This document shows positions 1 through 9,447 of a stretch of 64,000 nt of DNA, one piece after another. The notes below the pieces were generated by a model. The model had not been told where the DNA came from. It saw only the letters and a program-made list of their open reading frames with translations, and searched no databases. Location: the NCBI RefSeq assembly GCF_008369915.1, contig NZ_VSRN01000001.1:3344501-3408500 (forward strand), written 5' to 3'. The stretch comes from Dyadobacter sp. UC 10 (GTDB lineage Bacteria > Bacteroidota > Bacteroidia > Cytophagales > Spirosomataceae). Within the stretch, counting starts at the first letter, position 1. The number at the start of each line of letters is the position of its first letter. The position numbers and the translations under genes are program-made.

Positions 1-3000
1 AGGCTGGGTGATCAGTTAGGTTTTCAGACCAATTTTGACACCAAAGCGAACTTCAACTTTGAGAATGCAATTAAGCTGAACTACAAAAATCCGGAAGAAA
101 GCTTCATACGGAAAATTGAGGCGGGAAACATCAACTGGGCGATCAATAGTCAGCTCATTCCCGGTGTTCAGAATTTGTTCGGTTTAAAAACTGATTTACA
201 GTTCGGCAGGTTAAACGCAACATTTGTAGCCTCGCAGCAGAAATCAAGCAAAGAGCGGATCGTATTGCGCGGAGGAGCCCAAAACCGAGACTTTGAGCTC
301 CGCGCGGATACTTATGACGAAAACCGTAACTTCTTTTTATCCCAGTATTTCAGGAATATATACGAAAGCTCATTACAGAATACACCGACTATTACGTCCG
401 GTGTTACTGTGACCCGCATTGAAGTTTATGTAACTAACCGTACCACAACTACCGAGTCACTGCGGAACGTGGTCGGATTTTCAGATCTTGGAGAACCTGC
501 TCCGTACAAATCTGCAAATCCCAGCTTGCAACCTATCCGCTCTACCTCACCCGCTGACAATGCAGCCAACGGACTGTATGAGACGCTGAAAGACAATGCG
601 GGATTCCGGCAGGTGGATAACACCAACAGTGCTATCACCGCGCTTGGGTTAGAAAAAACGGTTGATTACGAGTTGCTGAGAGGTGCAAAGCGGCTTATTC
701 TAGACCGTGATTACACATTCCATCCACAGCTGGGATATATATCCCTCACCAACGCACTCAGAAATGATGAAGTGCTGGCCGTGTCCTATGAATATACCCT
801 CAACGGGCGCTCCTTCAAAGTGGGTGAACTGACAGAAGATTACCAGGCAAGAAAGGACAATGAAGTAATCGCATTGAAGCTCTTGAAATCATCGACCATC
901 AGAAACAACACAAAGCTTCCAATGTGGGACCTGATGATGAAAAATATTTATTCACTCGGAACCAGTCAAATCGACAAGCAGGGGTTTCAACTGCGGGTTA
1001 TATATAAAGACGACCAAACCGGTATTGATAATCCAAACCTGCAGGAAAGTAGTATTGCCAATGTGCCGCTGATCCGGCTCTCCGGCCTTGACAGATTGAA
1101 TCCGGTGAACGACCTTCAGCCGGATGGAAACTTCGACTTCGTGGATGGTATTACCATGGACAGCAAAACAGGGCGGATTATATTCCCCGTACTTGAGCCG
1201 TTCGGAAGCAACCTTTCGCGGAAGTTCGGCGCCGGGGAGGAGGCATTCAGGAATAAATATGTATTTAACGAACTGTACCGCACGACAATGATCGATGCGC
1301 AGCAGGTTTCGGAGCGTAATAAGTTTTTTATCAAAGGTTCATACCAATCAAGCGGAGGTGCTGAGGTGCAGTTGCCTTTTGGTGTACTGGAAACTTCTGT
1401 GACAGTAACGTCAGGCGGTGTACCGCTGTCTGCTGGCTCTGATTATATTGTGGAGGCCCAAATAGGTCGGGTGAGATTGCTCAATAATAGTGTCCTAAAT
1501 TCCGGTCGCGAAATTGTGATCGAGTACGAGAGGCCGGATATGTTCCAGAATCAGGTCCGATCGCTACTGGGTACCAGACTCGACTACCTGGTCAATCGGG
1601 ATATGAGCATCGGTCTTACTGCAATCAAGTACCGTGAGCGGCCCGCGGGCTTTTTATCAAGGGTATCAATCGGCAATGAGCCGGTTAACAATACCATGCT
1701 TGGTTTCGATATAAAGTTTCGCAAAGACATTCCTTTTTTAACCAAGTTACTGGACGCATTGCCTTTGATCCAAACCAAGGAAATGTCAAGCATTCAGTTC
1801 AAGGGTGAATTTGCCAAATTATTGCCAGGTGTCTCGAAAGACGTGAACAACCGATCATTAGTTGATGATTTTGAAGCTGCAAGAACGGTTTACGATTTAG
1901 CCCGCCAGCCTCAAAAGTGGCGTTTGGCTGCCGTACCGACCAAGTTCAGGGAAGGGTTGGATGGTAAAACACTTAACTACGGTTACAAAAGGGCAAAAAT
2001 CTCCGCCTACACAGTCGACAATATATTTGGCGGATCACAAGGACTTGGAGGCGGTTATCAGCCACCAGCCAATATTGACGACACCGACAGGAAAAATTAT
2101 TATGAAAGACTGTTCCTGCCAACCGATATATTTCCTAAGAGGGCCATCGCCGGGCTGATCACTTATCCTCAGCAGGTCCTGGATATTGCCTATTACCCAA
2201 GCGAGCGCGGAATGTATAACTATAATACCGACCTTGCTACTGATGGCCGGCTAAAAAATCCGCGGCAAAATTTCGGAGCGATCAGCAGGGCGATCACTTC
2301 CGACAACGATTTTGACAATGCGAACATCGAGAGTATCGAGTTCTGGATGCTGGATCCATTTATCAATGACGAAAATGGCAAGATTCGGGATGGTTTTGGT
2401 GATGAAAAACCTAATACAACAGGCGGTAAGCTGGTTTTCAACCTCGGTGATATATCGGAAGATGTAATTCCTGATGAGCGCTACAATTTTGAAAACGGGC
2501 TGCCCATTGTTCCCAAGCAGGTTGGCGTCAATGTAGATTCAACGGCGTGGGGCTATGCTACCAAATCTCAGTACCTGATCAATGCATTCAGCAATGAATC
2601 CGGTGCGCGCGAGAGGCAGGACGTCGGTTTGGATGGTTTGACAAATCAGGAAGAACAAGCATTTTTCAAACAGTATATTGACCGTCTTCCCGCCAATCTT
2701 TCTGCCGAAGCAAGGCAGCGGATTATTGCGGATCCCTCGGGTGACGACTTTAAGTTTTTCCTCGGTGCCGACCTGGACAGCGCGAATGTTAAAGTGCTGG
2801 GTCGGTATAAGAATTATTTGGGAATGGAGAACAACTCGCCCGAAAGTCAGGGAAGAACGGCGGATGTAACGCCGGCTTCAACCAACGTTCCCGACGGGGA
2901 GGATATGAATGTCGATAATACGATTAATGACAACGAATCTTTTTACGAATATGAAATTGACCTGAAACCTAATCAGCTTGCAGTTGGGAAGGGGTTTGTG

Positions 3001-6000
3001 GTCGACAAAACTGAAACTGAGGGAGGACAGAACTGGTATTTATTTAGAGTGCCAATCAAAGAGTTTTCCGGAATTGTGGGTAATATGAGCGGCTTCAAGT
3101 CCATCCGTTTTATGCGGATGTACCTGACCGATTTCCAGCAGCCCGTAGTATTGCGTTTTGCGCAGCTTCAAATGGTGGGCCAGCAGTACCGGAAGTATAC
3201 TTCCAACCTGGATGCGCCCGGCCTGCAGGAAGTACCTGAACCTTACGATGCCAAGTTTACCGTTGGAACGGTAAGCATTGAAGAAAACAGTAACCGTTCT
3301 GCTGGGGCTGATAAATATCAGTATGCGATCCCTCCGGGCTGGAAACGCGATCAGGACAATACGCAGAGGCCTCCGCTCTTGCTCAACGAACAATCCATGA
3401 GCCTTTGTGTGACAGACCTGCGTGATGGAGATTCAAGAGCAGTGTTTAAAAATGTAAATCTCGATCTGCTGTTCCGGAAAAGACTCCGGATGTATGTTCA
3501 CATGCAAAACGAGCAGAATGAAAGTGGTATGGTAGGTACGTTTATGCGGATCGGTACAGACCTTACCCAGAACTATTATGAGATAGATTTGTCGGGACTG
3601 CAGGCTACCCCGCCTTCCGCTTCTCAGCCTGGTGAAATATGGCCCGAAAGCAACGAAATCAATATTGCACTTGCAGACCTGATTGAAGCGAAAGCACAAC
3701 GTAATCGCCAGCTCGATAAAAACCTGAGCGTGCCGTACACAATCGTGACAGCCGACGGCCGGTACAAAGTGTCTGTCGTGGGAAACCCGGATTTGAGCTC
3801 TGTGCGGGTGATGATGATCGGGATGCGCAACCCCAAGTCGGTAGACGAGCGGCCTAAAAGCTTTTGTTTGTGGGTAGATGAAATGCACGTCGAAGGCTTT
3901 GACGACCGGGGAGGAGTAGCTGCAATCGCTCAGCTGGATGCTAAATTGGCAGATTTTGCAACGTTAACTGCTTCCGGGCGCGTGGAAACCTTCGGTTTTG
4001 GAAGCGTGCAGCAGCGGATCGGCGAACGTTCCCGCAACTTTACACAGGAATATGGATTTTCTTCCAATATCGCTTTGGACAAGCTACTGCCGGCGAACTG
4101 GGGATTCAGCATTCCATTGTTTTTGAGCTACGACCGGCGAAATGTAAAGCCCCACTTTAATCCGCTTGACCCGGATACGCCGCTCAATACTTCCCTGGGC
4201 AATTTACAGACCGACGAAGAACGGGATGGTTACCGGCGAATGGTTGAAGAAAATGCAGTGAGGCGGGGCATTAACTTTTCAAATGTCAGGAAAATAAAGA
4301 CTAAGCCGGGCGCGAAGAATCACTTTTATGATTTCGAAAACTTTGCATTTACCTATGCTTTCAGCGATGATCAGCGGCGGAATGTGCTGACCCAGGAATA
4401 TAATCAGCGGATGTACAAAGGAGGTATTACCTACGTTTACAGCAGCCAGCCGAAAGCAATAGAGCCTTTCAAAAAATGGACAGCTACTAACCGTTGGGCG
4501 GAGTTTATCAAGGATTTTAACCTCACACTTCTTCCTAATATGGTCCAGCTTTCGACGGATGTGGACCGGCGTTTTCTTAAAACGCAGTTGCGTAATGCAG
4601 ACCTGACGATTGACGGGATGCAGCCGCTTTATGAAAAGTACTTCTGGTTTAACAGGCATTATGATTTCGGCTGGAACCTGACCAGAAACGCGACCCTGAC
4701 TTATCGTTCGTCTGCAAGTTCGATTATCGATGAGCCAATGGGCGATATCAATACCGGAGCCAAGAAAGATTCACTCTGGAGCAATTTCAAAAAACTGGGC
4801 AGGATCAAGAATTTTGACCAGAAAATAGACCTCACCTACCGTTTGCCCCTTGATAAAATACCGCTGACAGACTGGATGTCGGCAGATTATAAGCACTCTA
4901 TTACCTATCAATATCAGGCGAATGCATTGGGCCTGAAAGATACGACCGGCCTTCCTTTTGGAGATATCATCAGAAATAGCCGGGATAGGGGTGTTACCGG
5001 AAAGATTGATTTTGTATTGCTCTACAATAAGCTTCGCTATCTCAAGTTCGCCAATACTCCGTCTGCCGGCAGAAAAAATTTCGCAAGGAGTCCGGGTGAT
5101 ATTGAGGATATCGATATGCGGACAACAGATATCCTGAAGAATGTGACGCGTGCGTTGATGACGGTCAGAGGTATTAATGTGAGTTATTCGGTTTTGGAAA
5201 CCACTTCTTTGCCGGGCTATCTGAGGGCGCCGAAGTATTTTGGGATAGATAATGCAAATGCTCCGGGGCTGCCGTTTGTGTTGGGACAGCAGGACAGGAA
5301 TTTCCAGAAAAAGGCGGCAGAAAAAGGCTGGATCACCACAAGCCAGCAACAAAACATGCCGTTCCAGCAAACGATTGCCAAGAATTTCTCAGCCAATACG
5401 ACATTAGAGCCTTTCAAGGATTTCAGGTTGATCATCGAAGCAAGGCTGACCCGGCAGGATGCTTACCAGGAATTCTACCGTCCCGATACCTCCGGTGGAT
5501 TTGCTTCTCAAAGCCCGCTGCGGAACGGACAGTTCAGTATGTCCTTCATGTCTTTCAGGACTGCATTTGCTAAAATGAGAAGGGATAACTCGTCGCCGGT
5601 ATTCGATAAATTCAGAGCATACAGGGCCATTATCCGCGACAGACTGAACCAGGAGAATAACAGCGGGGGAGAATACAATGAAACGTCGCAGGACGTGCTG
5701 ATCTCGTCTTTCTTTGCGGCATACACAGGCAAGGATCCGAATACGGTCCGGACCAATCCGTTCCTCAAGTTCCCGATGCCGAACTGGGATTTCAGCTATA
5801 ACGGTCTTTCGCAGTTGCCGTCGTTCAAGAGGCTTTTCAGCTCTTTTACATTGAGGCATAAATATCTGTCCAATTACAGTGTCGGTAATTTTACGTCTTC
5901 TCTGGATTACGAGGCGCTTTATGTAAACCTGGCCGTAACCGGATATCCGCTATCGTCCCGCCTGAATGATCTGGGGCAATACATTCCGGTATTTGCAATG

Positions 6001-6486
6001 AGTACCATTACATTATCAGAAAAATTCCAGCCGCTTGTAGGTGTGGAATTCCGGACTCAGAGCCGCATTACAGCCAGAATGGAATATAACCGGGACAGAA
6101 CGATCGCCCTGAACCTTTCCAATTCGCAGGTTGCGGAACTGTTTAACCAGGATGTGACCGTGAATATTGGTTTTACCAAAAACAATGTGAAACTGCCGTT
6201 CAAGATCAACGGGACCAAGAAGACTTTGAAAAACGACATGACCATGCAGCTTGGTCTTACTTTCCGGGATACGCGCTCCATTCAGCGCAAATTCGACGGA
6301 GAGAATATCCCTATCGCGGGTAACATCAATTTCCAGCTTCGGCCGACAGTCAATTACATGGTAAATAACAGGTTGAGCGTGCAGTTTTATTTTGACCGCA
6401 CTTTTAACGACCCGCTTGTTTCGAACTCGTTTTACCGGGCCAGTACCTCGGGTGGCGTACAGTTGAAGTTCAATTTGGCGGAATAA
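1..6486 (+). CDS. sprA: SprA/Sov family T9SS outer-membrane translocon, 5' end outside window
   Basis: The reading frame is open from base 1 and runs 2161 codons to a TAA at 6484-6486. SprA proteins are usually about 2400 residues, so some 240 or more N-terminal residues, including the signal peptide, lie outside the window; an in-frame TTG at 175 is not a real start. SprA is the giant outer-membrane barrel through which T9SS cargo leaves the cell; in Flavobacterium johnsoniae it is also needed for gliding. The C-terminal third is rich in alternating aromatic strands, as expected for a barrel, and ends in GGVQLKFNLAE, a typical final strand. The gene is followed by gcvH, an order I recall from other Bacteroidota. 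Several T9SS cargo genes occur later in this window. Family assignment is strong. Confidence 0.93.
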   Translation, partial: RLGDQLGFQTNFDTKANFNFENAIKLNYKNPEESFIRKIEAGNINWAINSQLIPGVQNLFGLKTDLQFGRLNATFVASQQKSSKERIVLRGGAQNRDFELRADTYDENRNFFLSQYFRNIYESSLQNTPTITSGVTVTRIEVYVTNRTTTTESLRNVVGFSDLGEPAPYKSANPSLQPIRSTSPADNAANGLYETLKDNAGFRQVDNTNSAITALGLEKTVDYELLRGAKRLILDRDYTFHPQLGYISLTNALRNDEVLAVSYEYTLNGRSFKVGELTEDYQARKDNEVIALKLLKSSTIRNNTKLPMWDLMMKNIYSLGTSQIDKQGFQLRVIYKDDQTGIDNPNLQESSIANVPLIRLSGLDRLNPVNDLQPDGNFDFVDGITMDSKTGRIIFPVLEPFGSNLSRKFGAGEEAFRNKYVFNELYRTTMIDAQQVSERNKFFIKGSYQSSGGAEVQLPFGVLETSVTVTSGGVPLSAGSDYIVEAQIGRVRLLNNSVLNSGREIVIEYERPDMFQNQVRSLLGTRLDYLVNRDMSIGLTAIKYRERPAGFLSRVSIGNEPVNNTMLGFDIKFRKDIPFLTKLLDALPLIQTKEMSSIQFKGEFAKLLPGVSKDVNNRSLVDDFEAARTVYDLARQPQKWRLAAVPTKFREGLDGKTLNYGYKRAKISAYTVDNIFGGSQGLGGGYQPPANIDDTDRKNYYERLFLPTDIFPKRAIAGLITYPQQVLDIAYYPSERGMYNYNTDLATDGRLKNPRQNFGAISRAITSDNDFDNANIESIEFWMLDPFINDENGKIRDGFGDEKPNTTGGKLVFNLGDISEDVIPDERYNFENGLPIVPKQVGVNVDSTAWGYATKSQYLINAFSNESGARERQDVGLDGLTNQEEQAFFKQYIDRLPANLSAEARQRIIADPSGDDFKFFLGADLDSANVKVLGRYKNYLGMENNSPESQGRTADVTPASTNVPDGEDMNVDNTINDNESFYEYEIDLKPNQLAVGKGFVVDKTETEGGQNWYLFRVPIKEFSGIVGNMSGFKSIRFMRMYLTDFQQPVVLRFAQLQMVGQQYRKYTSNLDAPGLQEVPEPYDAKFTVGTVSIEENSNRSAGADKYQYAIPPGWKRDQDNTQRPPLLLNEQSMSLCVTDLRDGDSRAVFKNVNLDLLFRKRLRMYVHMQNEQNESGMVGTFMRIGTDLTQNYYEIDLSGLQATPPSASQPGEIWPESNEINIALADLIEAKAQRNRQLDKNLSVPYTIVTADGRYKVSVVGNPDLSSVRVMMIGMRNPKSVDERPKSFCLWVDEMHVEGFDDRGGVAAIAQLDAKLADFATLTASGRVETFGFGSVQQRIGERSRNFTQEYGFSSNIALDKLLPANWGFSIPLFLSYDRRNVKPHFNPLDPDTPLNTSLGNLQTDEERDGYRRMVEENAVRRGINFSNVRKIKTKPGAKNHFYDFENFAFTYAFSDDQRRNVLTQEYNQRMYKGGITYVYSSQPKAIEPFKKWTATNRWAEFIKDFNLTLLPNMVQLSTDVDRRFLKTQLRNADLTIDGMQPLYEKYFWFNRHYDFGWNLTRNATLTYRSSASSIIDEPMGDINTGAKKDSLWSNFKKLGRIKNFDQKIDLTYRLPLDKIPLTDWMSADYKHSITYQYQANALGLKDTTGLPFGDIIRNSRDRGVTGKIDFVLLYNKLRYLKFANTPSAGRKNFARSPGDIEDIDMRTTDILKNVTRALMTVRGINVSYSVLETTSLPGYLRAPKYFGIDNANAPGLPFVLGQQDRNFQKKAAEKGWITTSQQQNMPFQQTIAKNFSANTTLEPFKDFRLIIEARLTRQDAYQEFYRPDTSGGFASQSPLRNGQFSMSFMSFRTAFAKMRRDNSSPVFDKFRAYRAIIRDRLNQENNSGGEYNETSQDVLISSFFAAYTGKDPNTVRTNPFLKFPMPNWDFSYNGLSQLPSFKRLFSSFTLRHKYLSNYSVGNFTSSLDYEALYVNLAVTGYPLSSRLNDLGQYIPVFAMSTITLSEKFQPLVGVEFRTQSRITARMEYNRDRTIALNLSNSQVAELFNQDVTVNIGFTKNNVKLPFKINGTKKTLKNDMTMQLGLTFRDTRSIQRKFDGENIPIAGNINFQLRPTVNYMVNNRLSVQFYFDRTFNDPLVSNSFYRASTSGGVQLKFNLAE

Positions 6487-6560
6487 ATTTTTGATTTGGA
6501 AATTACACCCCACATCATGTAATTTGCGCTTCAAAGTCAATCAAAACTTACCTGTTAATC

Positions 6561-6941
6561 ATGAATTTCCCGTCAGAACTTAAGTACACAGAGGATCACG
6601 AATGGATTCTAATAGAAGGCGATACGGCAACAATCGGGATCACGGATCATGCGCAGAATGAATTGGGTGATATTGTGTACGTTGACATTAATACCGTTGG
6701 GGATGCACTTGAAAAAGGGGAAGTTTTCGGCTCCGTCGAGGCGGTTAAAACGGTTTCAGATCTGTTCATTCCGGTAGCAGGTACTGTGCTTGAAGTGAAC
6801 GAGGAACTGGACGGAGAGCCCGAGCTTGTGAATACGGATCCTTATGGTCGTGGCTGGATGGTGAAAATCAGCTTGTCGGGGCCCGCTGATGGGGATGGTT
6901 TATTGTCCGCAGAAGATTACCAAAAATTTATAGGCGCCTGA
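6561..6941 (+). CDS. gcvH: Glycine cleavage system H protein
   Basis: This 126-residue protein is the lipoyl carrier of the glycine cleavage system, shuttling the aminomethyl group between the P, T and L proteins in the cytoplasm. The length is normal. The lipoylation motif VEAVKTVSD is present with the acceptor lysine at residue 63, and the N-terminal stretch YTEDHEW is characteristic of the family. The ATG at 6561 follows a 74-bp gap after sprA that could hold a promoter. A clear hairpin terminator follows at 6954-6979, so gcvH is probably the last gene of the sprA transcript or a monocistron. Other glycine cleavage genes are not in the window. Confidence 0.97.
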   Translation: MNFPSELKYTEDHEWILIEGDTATIGITDHAQNELGDIVYVDINTVGDALEKGEVFGSVEAVKTVSDLFIPVAGTVLEVNEELDGEPELVNTDPYGRGWMVKISLSGPADGDGLLSAEDYQKFIGA

Positions 6942-6953
6942 TATATTAGGTTT

Positions 6954-6979
6954 AAGCTCCATTCAGGAGCTTTTTTTTT
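6954..6979 (+). terminator. Rho-independent terminator after gcvH
   Basis: A 7-bp stem AAGCTCC/GGAGCTT with a five-base loop is followed by seven more T residues, 12 bp after the gcvH stop. Confidence 0.85.
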
Positions 6980-7023
6980 GAAACCGGATTAGAAATTACA
7001 CGTCCGGCTACCAGATTACGAAT

Positions 7024-8307
7024 ATGAAATTGTTGATCAAATCAGTCCGTATTGTCGATAAGAAATCGCCTGAAAATGGCCAGGTAAGAGATATTTTAAT
7101 CGAAGACGGGAATATTAAAGAAATAGGAGAAAATCTTTCGGCAAATGACGTCCAGGTTAAAGACCTCAGCGGCCTTTGCGTATCAGCCGGCTGGGTGGAT
7201 ATGCGGGTCGGTTCACGTGATCCGGGTTTCGAGCATAAGGAAGACCTTTATTCGGTAAGCGCTGCTGCGGCCCGCGGAGGATTTACAGAGATCGTACTGC
7301 TGCCAAACACGAACCCGGTTGTACACAGCAAGGATACGCTGAACTACATTCGCCAGGCAGCAGCAGGCGGGCTTGTTAAGTTGCACCCTGCAGCGGCTGT
7401 GACGAAAAAAGCGGAGGGTGTCGATTTTACAGAAATGATCGATCTGCATCAGGCGGGTGCTATTGCATTTACTGATGGTGAACACGCGGTGCAAAGTGCC
7501 GATCTGCTGTTGAAAACCATCCTGTACCTGCGCCCGTTCAATGCATTGCTGATGAACCGACCGGAAGAGGCGCAGCTTTCGCTTTATGGACAAATGCACG
7601 AAGGTATCACGAGTACTTTGACAGGCATGAAAGGAATCCCTTCACTTGCCGAAGAAATGATGCTGACCCGCGATATCAAGCTGCTGGAATATGCATTGGA
7701 AAAAAACATGTACGAAACGTCCGATCCGGTGTTGCATATTTCGCTGCTATCAACAAAAGTTGGTGTGGAAATTGTGCGCGACGCAAAGAAAAGAGGCCTT
7801 CCTCTATCCTGTGATGTGGCAGCGCACCAGCTGGTATTCGAAGATGCGGACCTGATCAATTTTGATACAAACCTGAAAGTGAATCCGCCTTTTCGCTCTG
7901 CAGCGGACCGGGACGCGTTGCGGCAGGGACTGACCGACGGTACGATCGACGCTATCGTGTCCGATCACAGCCCGCAGGATGAAGAAAGCAAGAACCTTGA
8001 ATTTGATCACGCTGATTTTGGTATTACAGGGCTGGAAACGCTCTTTTCACTGGCGATTATGCACAGCGGTTTGCCTTTGGAATCGATTATTGATAAAATC
8101 ACCAGTACGCCGCGTGCGATATTACGACTGCCCGAGATCAGCATTGCGCAGGGTGCAATAGCCAACCTTACCTTTTTTGATCCGGAAGCAGATTGGACAT
8201 TTGATAAAAGCTACTCCAAATCAAAGAATACGCCGTTTTTGGGACAGCAGCTGAAAGGAAAAGTGAGAGGGGTTATTAACAACGGAAAACAGGAGTGGTA
8301 CGCATGA
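7024..8307 (+). CDS. Dihydroorotase-family protein lacking the metal ligands (probable pseudo-DHOase)
   Basis: The 427-residue protein has the layout of type I dihydroorotase (cyclic amidohydrolase superfamily), the third enzyme of pyrimidine synthesis. The key residues are gone. The normal metal motif D-x-H-x-H-x-R reads DMRVGSR (59-65), so both histidines are replaced by R61 and G63. The histidine in the usual HaEd segment is N (MNRPEEA), and the one before the usual V-S-T is L (HISLLST). The late catalytic aspartate survives in VSDHSP, and GITGLET is conserved. This pattern matches known non-catalytic dihydroorotase homologues, such as Pseudomonas PyrC', which scaffold aspartate transcarbamoylase. 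A working pyrC is probably elsewhere. The stop overlaps the next ATG by 4 bp (ATGA), so the DUF4199 gene is co-translated. Calling it an active dihydroorotase would probably be wrong. Confidence 0.85.
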   Translation: MKLLIKSVRIVDKKSPENGQVRDILIEDGNIKEIGENLSANDVQVKDLSGLCVSAGWVDMRVGSRDPGFEHKEDLYSVSAAAARGGFTEIVLLPNTNPVVHSKDTLNYIRQAAAGGLVKLHPAAAVTKKAEGVDFTEMIDLHQAGAIAFTDGEHAVQSADLLLKTILYLRPFNALLMNRPEEAQLSLYGQMHEGITSTLTGMKGIPSLAEEMMLTRDIKLLEYALEKNMYETSDPVLHISLLSTKVGVEIVRDAKKRGLPLSCDVAAHQLVFEDADLINFDTNLKVNPPFRSAADRDALRQGLTDGTIDAIVSDHSPQDEESKNLEFDHADFGITGLETLFSLAIMHSGLPLESIIDKITSTPRAILRLPEISIAQGAIANLTFFDPEADWTFDKSYSKSKNTPFLGQQLKGKVRGVINNGKQEWYA

Positions 8308-8867
8308 AATCGATTATAGCATATTTTGATAAGCCTCTTTTAAAAATTTCGCTGCTATTCGGGTTGGCCACCGGGATATTGGTTTTTATTTTCTTCATCG
8401 GTTTGTATCTGCTGGGCATTATTCCGCTCGGGAACAACAAGGTGATGGATTTTGGAATTCACATTATCATGATCGCGGGCGCCTGCTGGTACTTCAGAAA
8501 AAAGGTCGGAAATGGTTTTCTGCACCTTTGGGAGGCATTGACGATTGGCTATGTAGTGAATACGATTGGCGCATTGATCGCAGGCTGGCTGATCTACTTT
8601 TTTGTTACGTATATTGACCCCGCTGTTTTTACCGGTTACATTGCGGAAATGAAGGCGCTGATGATGGAAGGAAAAGCTGAGCTCGTCAAAAATATTGGCG
8701 AAGCTGAATTTCTGAAAATGTACAACGGGGTAGGAAGTATGCAAACTTCTGAAATCATCATGGATGAGGTTAGTAAAAAGACAGTCATGGGCATTATCCC
8801 CATCCTGATCATTTCGCTGATTTTCAGAAAGCAGGATTACGGTGTATTTCATAATAATAAATCATAA
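8304..8867 (+). CDS. DUF4199 family membrane protein (first copy)
   Basis: This 187-residue inner-membrane protein has predicted hydrophobic segments near residues 12-35, 45-60, 78-100 and at the C terminus (IIPILIISLIF), with a polar helical stretch between the third and fourth. This is the layout of DUF4199, a Bacteroidota family without a known function. The start at 8304 overlaps the preceding stop (ATGA) and has AGGAG nine bases upstream, which decides it over the earlier GTG at 8295. The paralogue follows 31 bp downstream. Confidence 0.8.
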   Translation: MKSIIAYFDKPLLKISLLFGLATGILVFIFFIGLYLLGIIPLGNNKVMDFGIHIIMIAGACWYFRKKVGNGFLHLWEALTIGYVVNTIGALIAGWLIYFFVTYIDPAVFTGYIAEMKALMMEGKAELVKNIGEAEFLKMYNGVGSMQTSEIIMDEVSKKTVMGIIPILIISLIFRKQDYGVFHNNKS

Positions 8868-8898
8868 ATTTATCGACCTACCTGAAAACGATATATCA

Positions 8899-9414
8899 AT
8901 GGAAGAACAAACATCTACTGCACGTGTCGCCCTCAAATATGGCATACTTGGTTCTGTTGTGATCATGGTTTATTCCACAATCCTGAATGTTTCCGGATTG
9001 TCTCAAAACAAGATCCTTTCTGCGCTTTCCTTCGTTTTCATGATTGCCGCGATTGTAATGGCGATGAAAAATTTCAGGGAGCAGAACAAAGGGTTTATGA
9101 GCTACGGGGAAGGCTTGGGGGTAGGCTCGCTGGTATCCGCGATTATGGGCCTTCTGAGCTCCGCGTTTACGATGTTTTATATCCAGTTTATAGACAATAC
9201 ATTGCTTACCCAAAGCATGGATCAGGTGCGGGAGGATATGGAACGCCGTGGAATGGATGATTCACAAATTGATCAGGCCATGGAGTATTCTCAAAAATTT
9301 ATGTCGCCCGGCGTCGTTTTTGTGATGGGCGTGTTCGGTTACGTGCTCACGGGCTTCATCATCTCGCTGATCATAGCCGCGATCATCCGTCGGGACAAAC
9401 CTATTTTTGAGTGA
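8899..9414 (+). CDS. DUF4199 family membrane protein (second copy)
   Basis: This is a 171-residue protein starting MEEQTSTAR. It has four hydrophobic segments and the same order of helices and central polar stretch (QVREDMERRGMDDSQIDQAM) as the gene before it. The two look like an old tandem duplication. The frame is open upstream to 8842, but the ATG at 8899 gives the usual family length and avoids overlap with the previous gene. Function is unknown. The gene sits in a run with the dihydroorotase-like gene and gldF, so a membrane role linked to gliding or secretion is possible but not shown. Confidence 0.78.
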   Translation: MEEQTSTARVALKYGILGSVVIMVYSTILNVSGLSQNKILSALSFVFMIAAIVMAMKNFREQNKGFMSYGEGLGVGSLVSAIMGLLSSAFTMFYIQFIDNTLLTQSMDQVREDMERRGMDDSQIDQAMEYSQKFMSPGVVFVMGVFGYVLTGFIISLIIAAIIRRDKPIFE

Positions 9415-9447
9415 TTTGTCGAAAGTTGAGTTTTTAAAAATTACACT

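Noticed and set aside
3433..3888. Long minus-strand open frames inside sprA (also 4279-4659, 4771-5370, 5404-5859, 6016-6540)
   Set aside because: They are shadows of the clear sprA frame, with no family resemblance, ribosome site or independent support.
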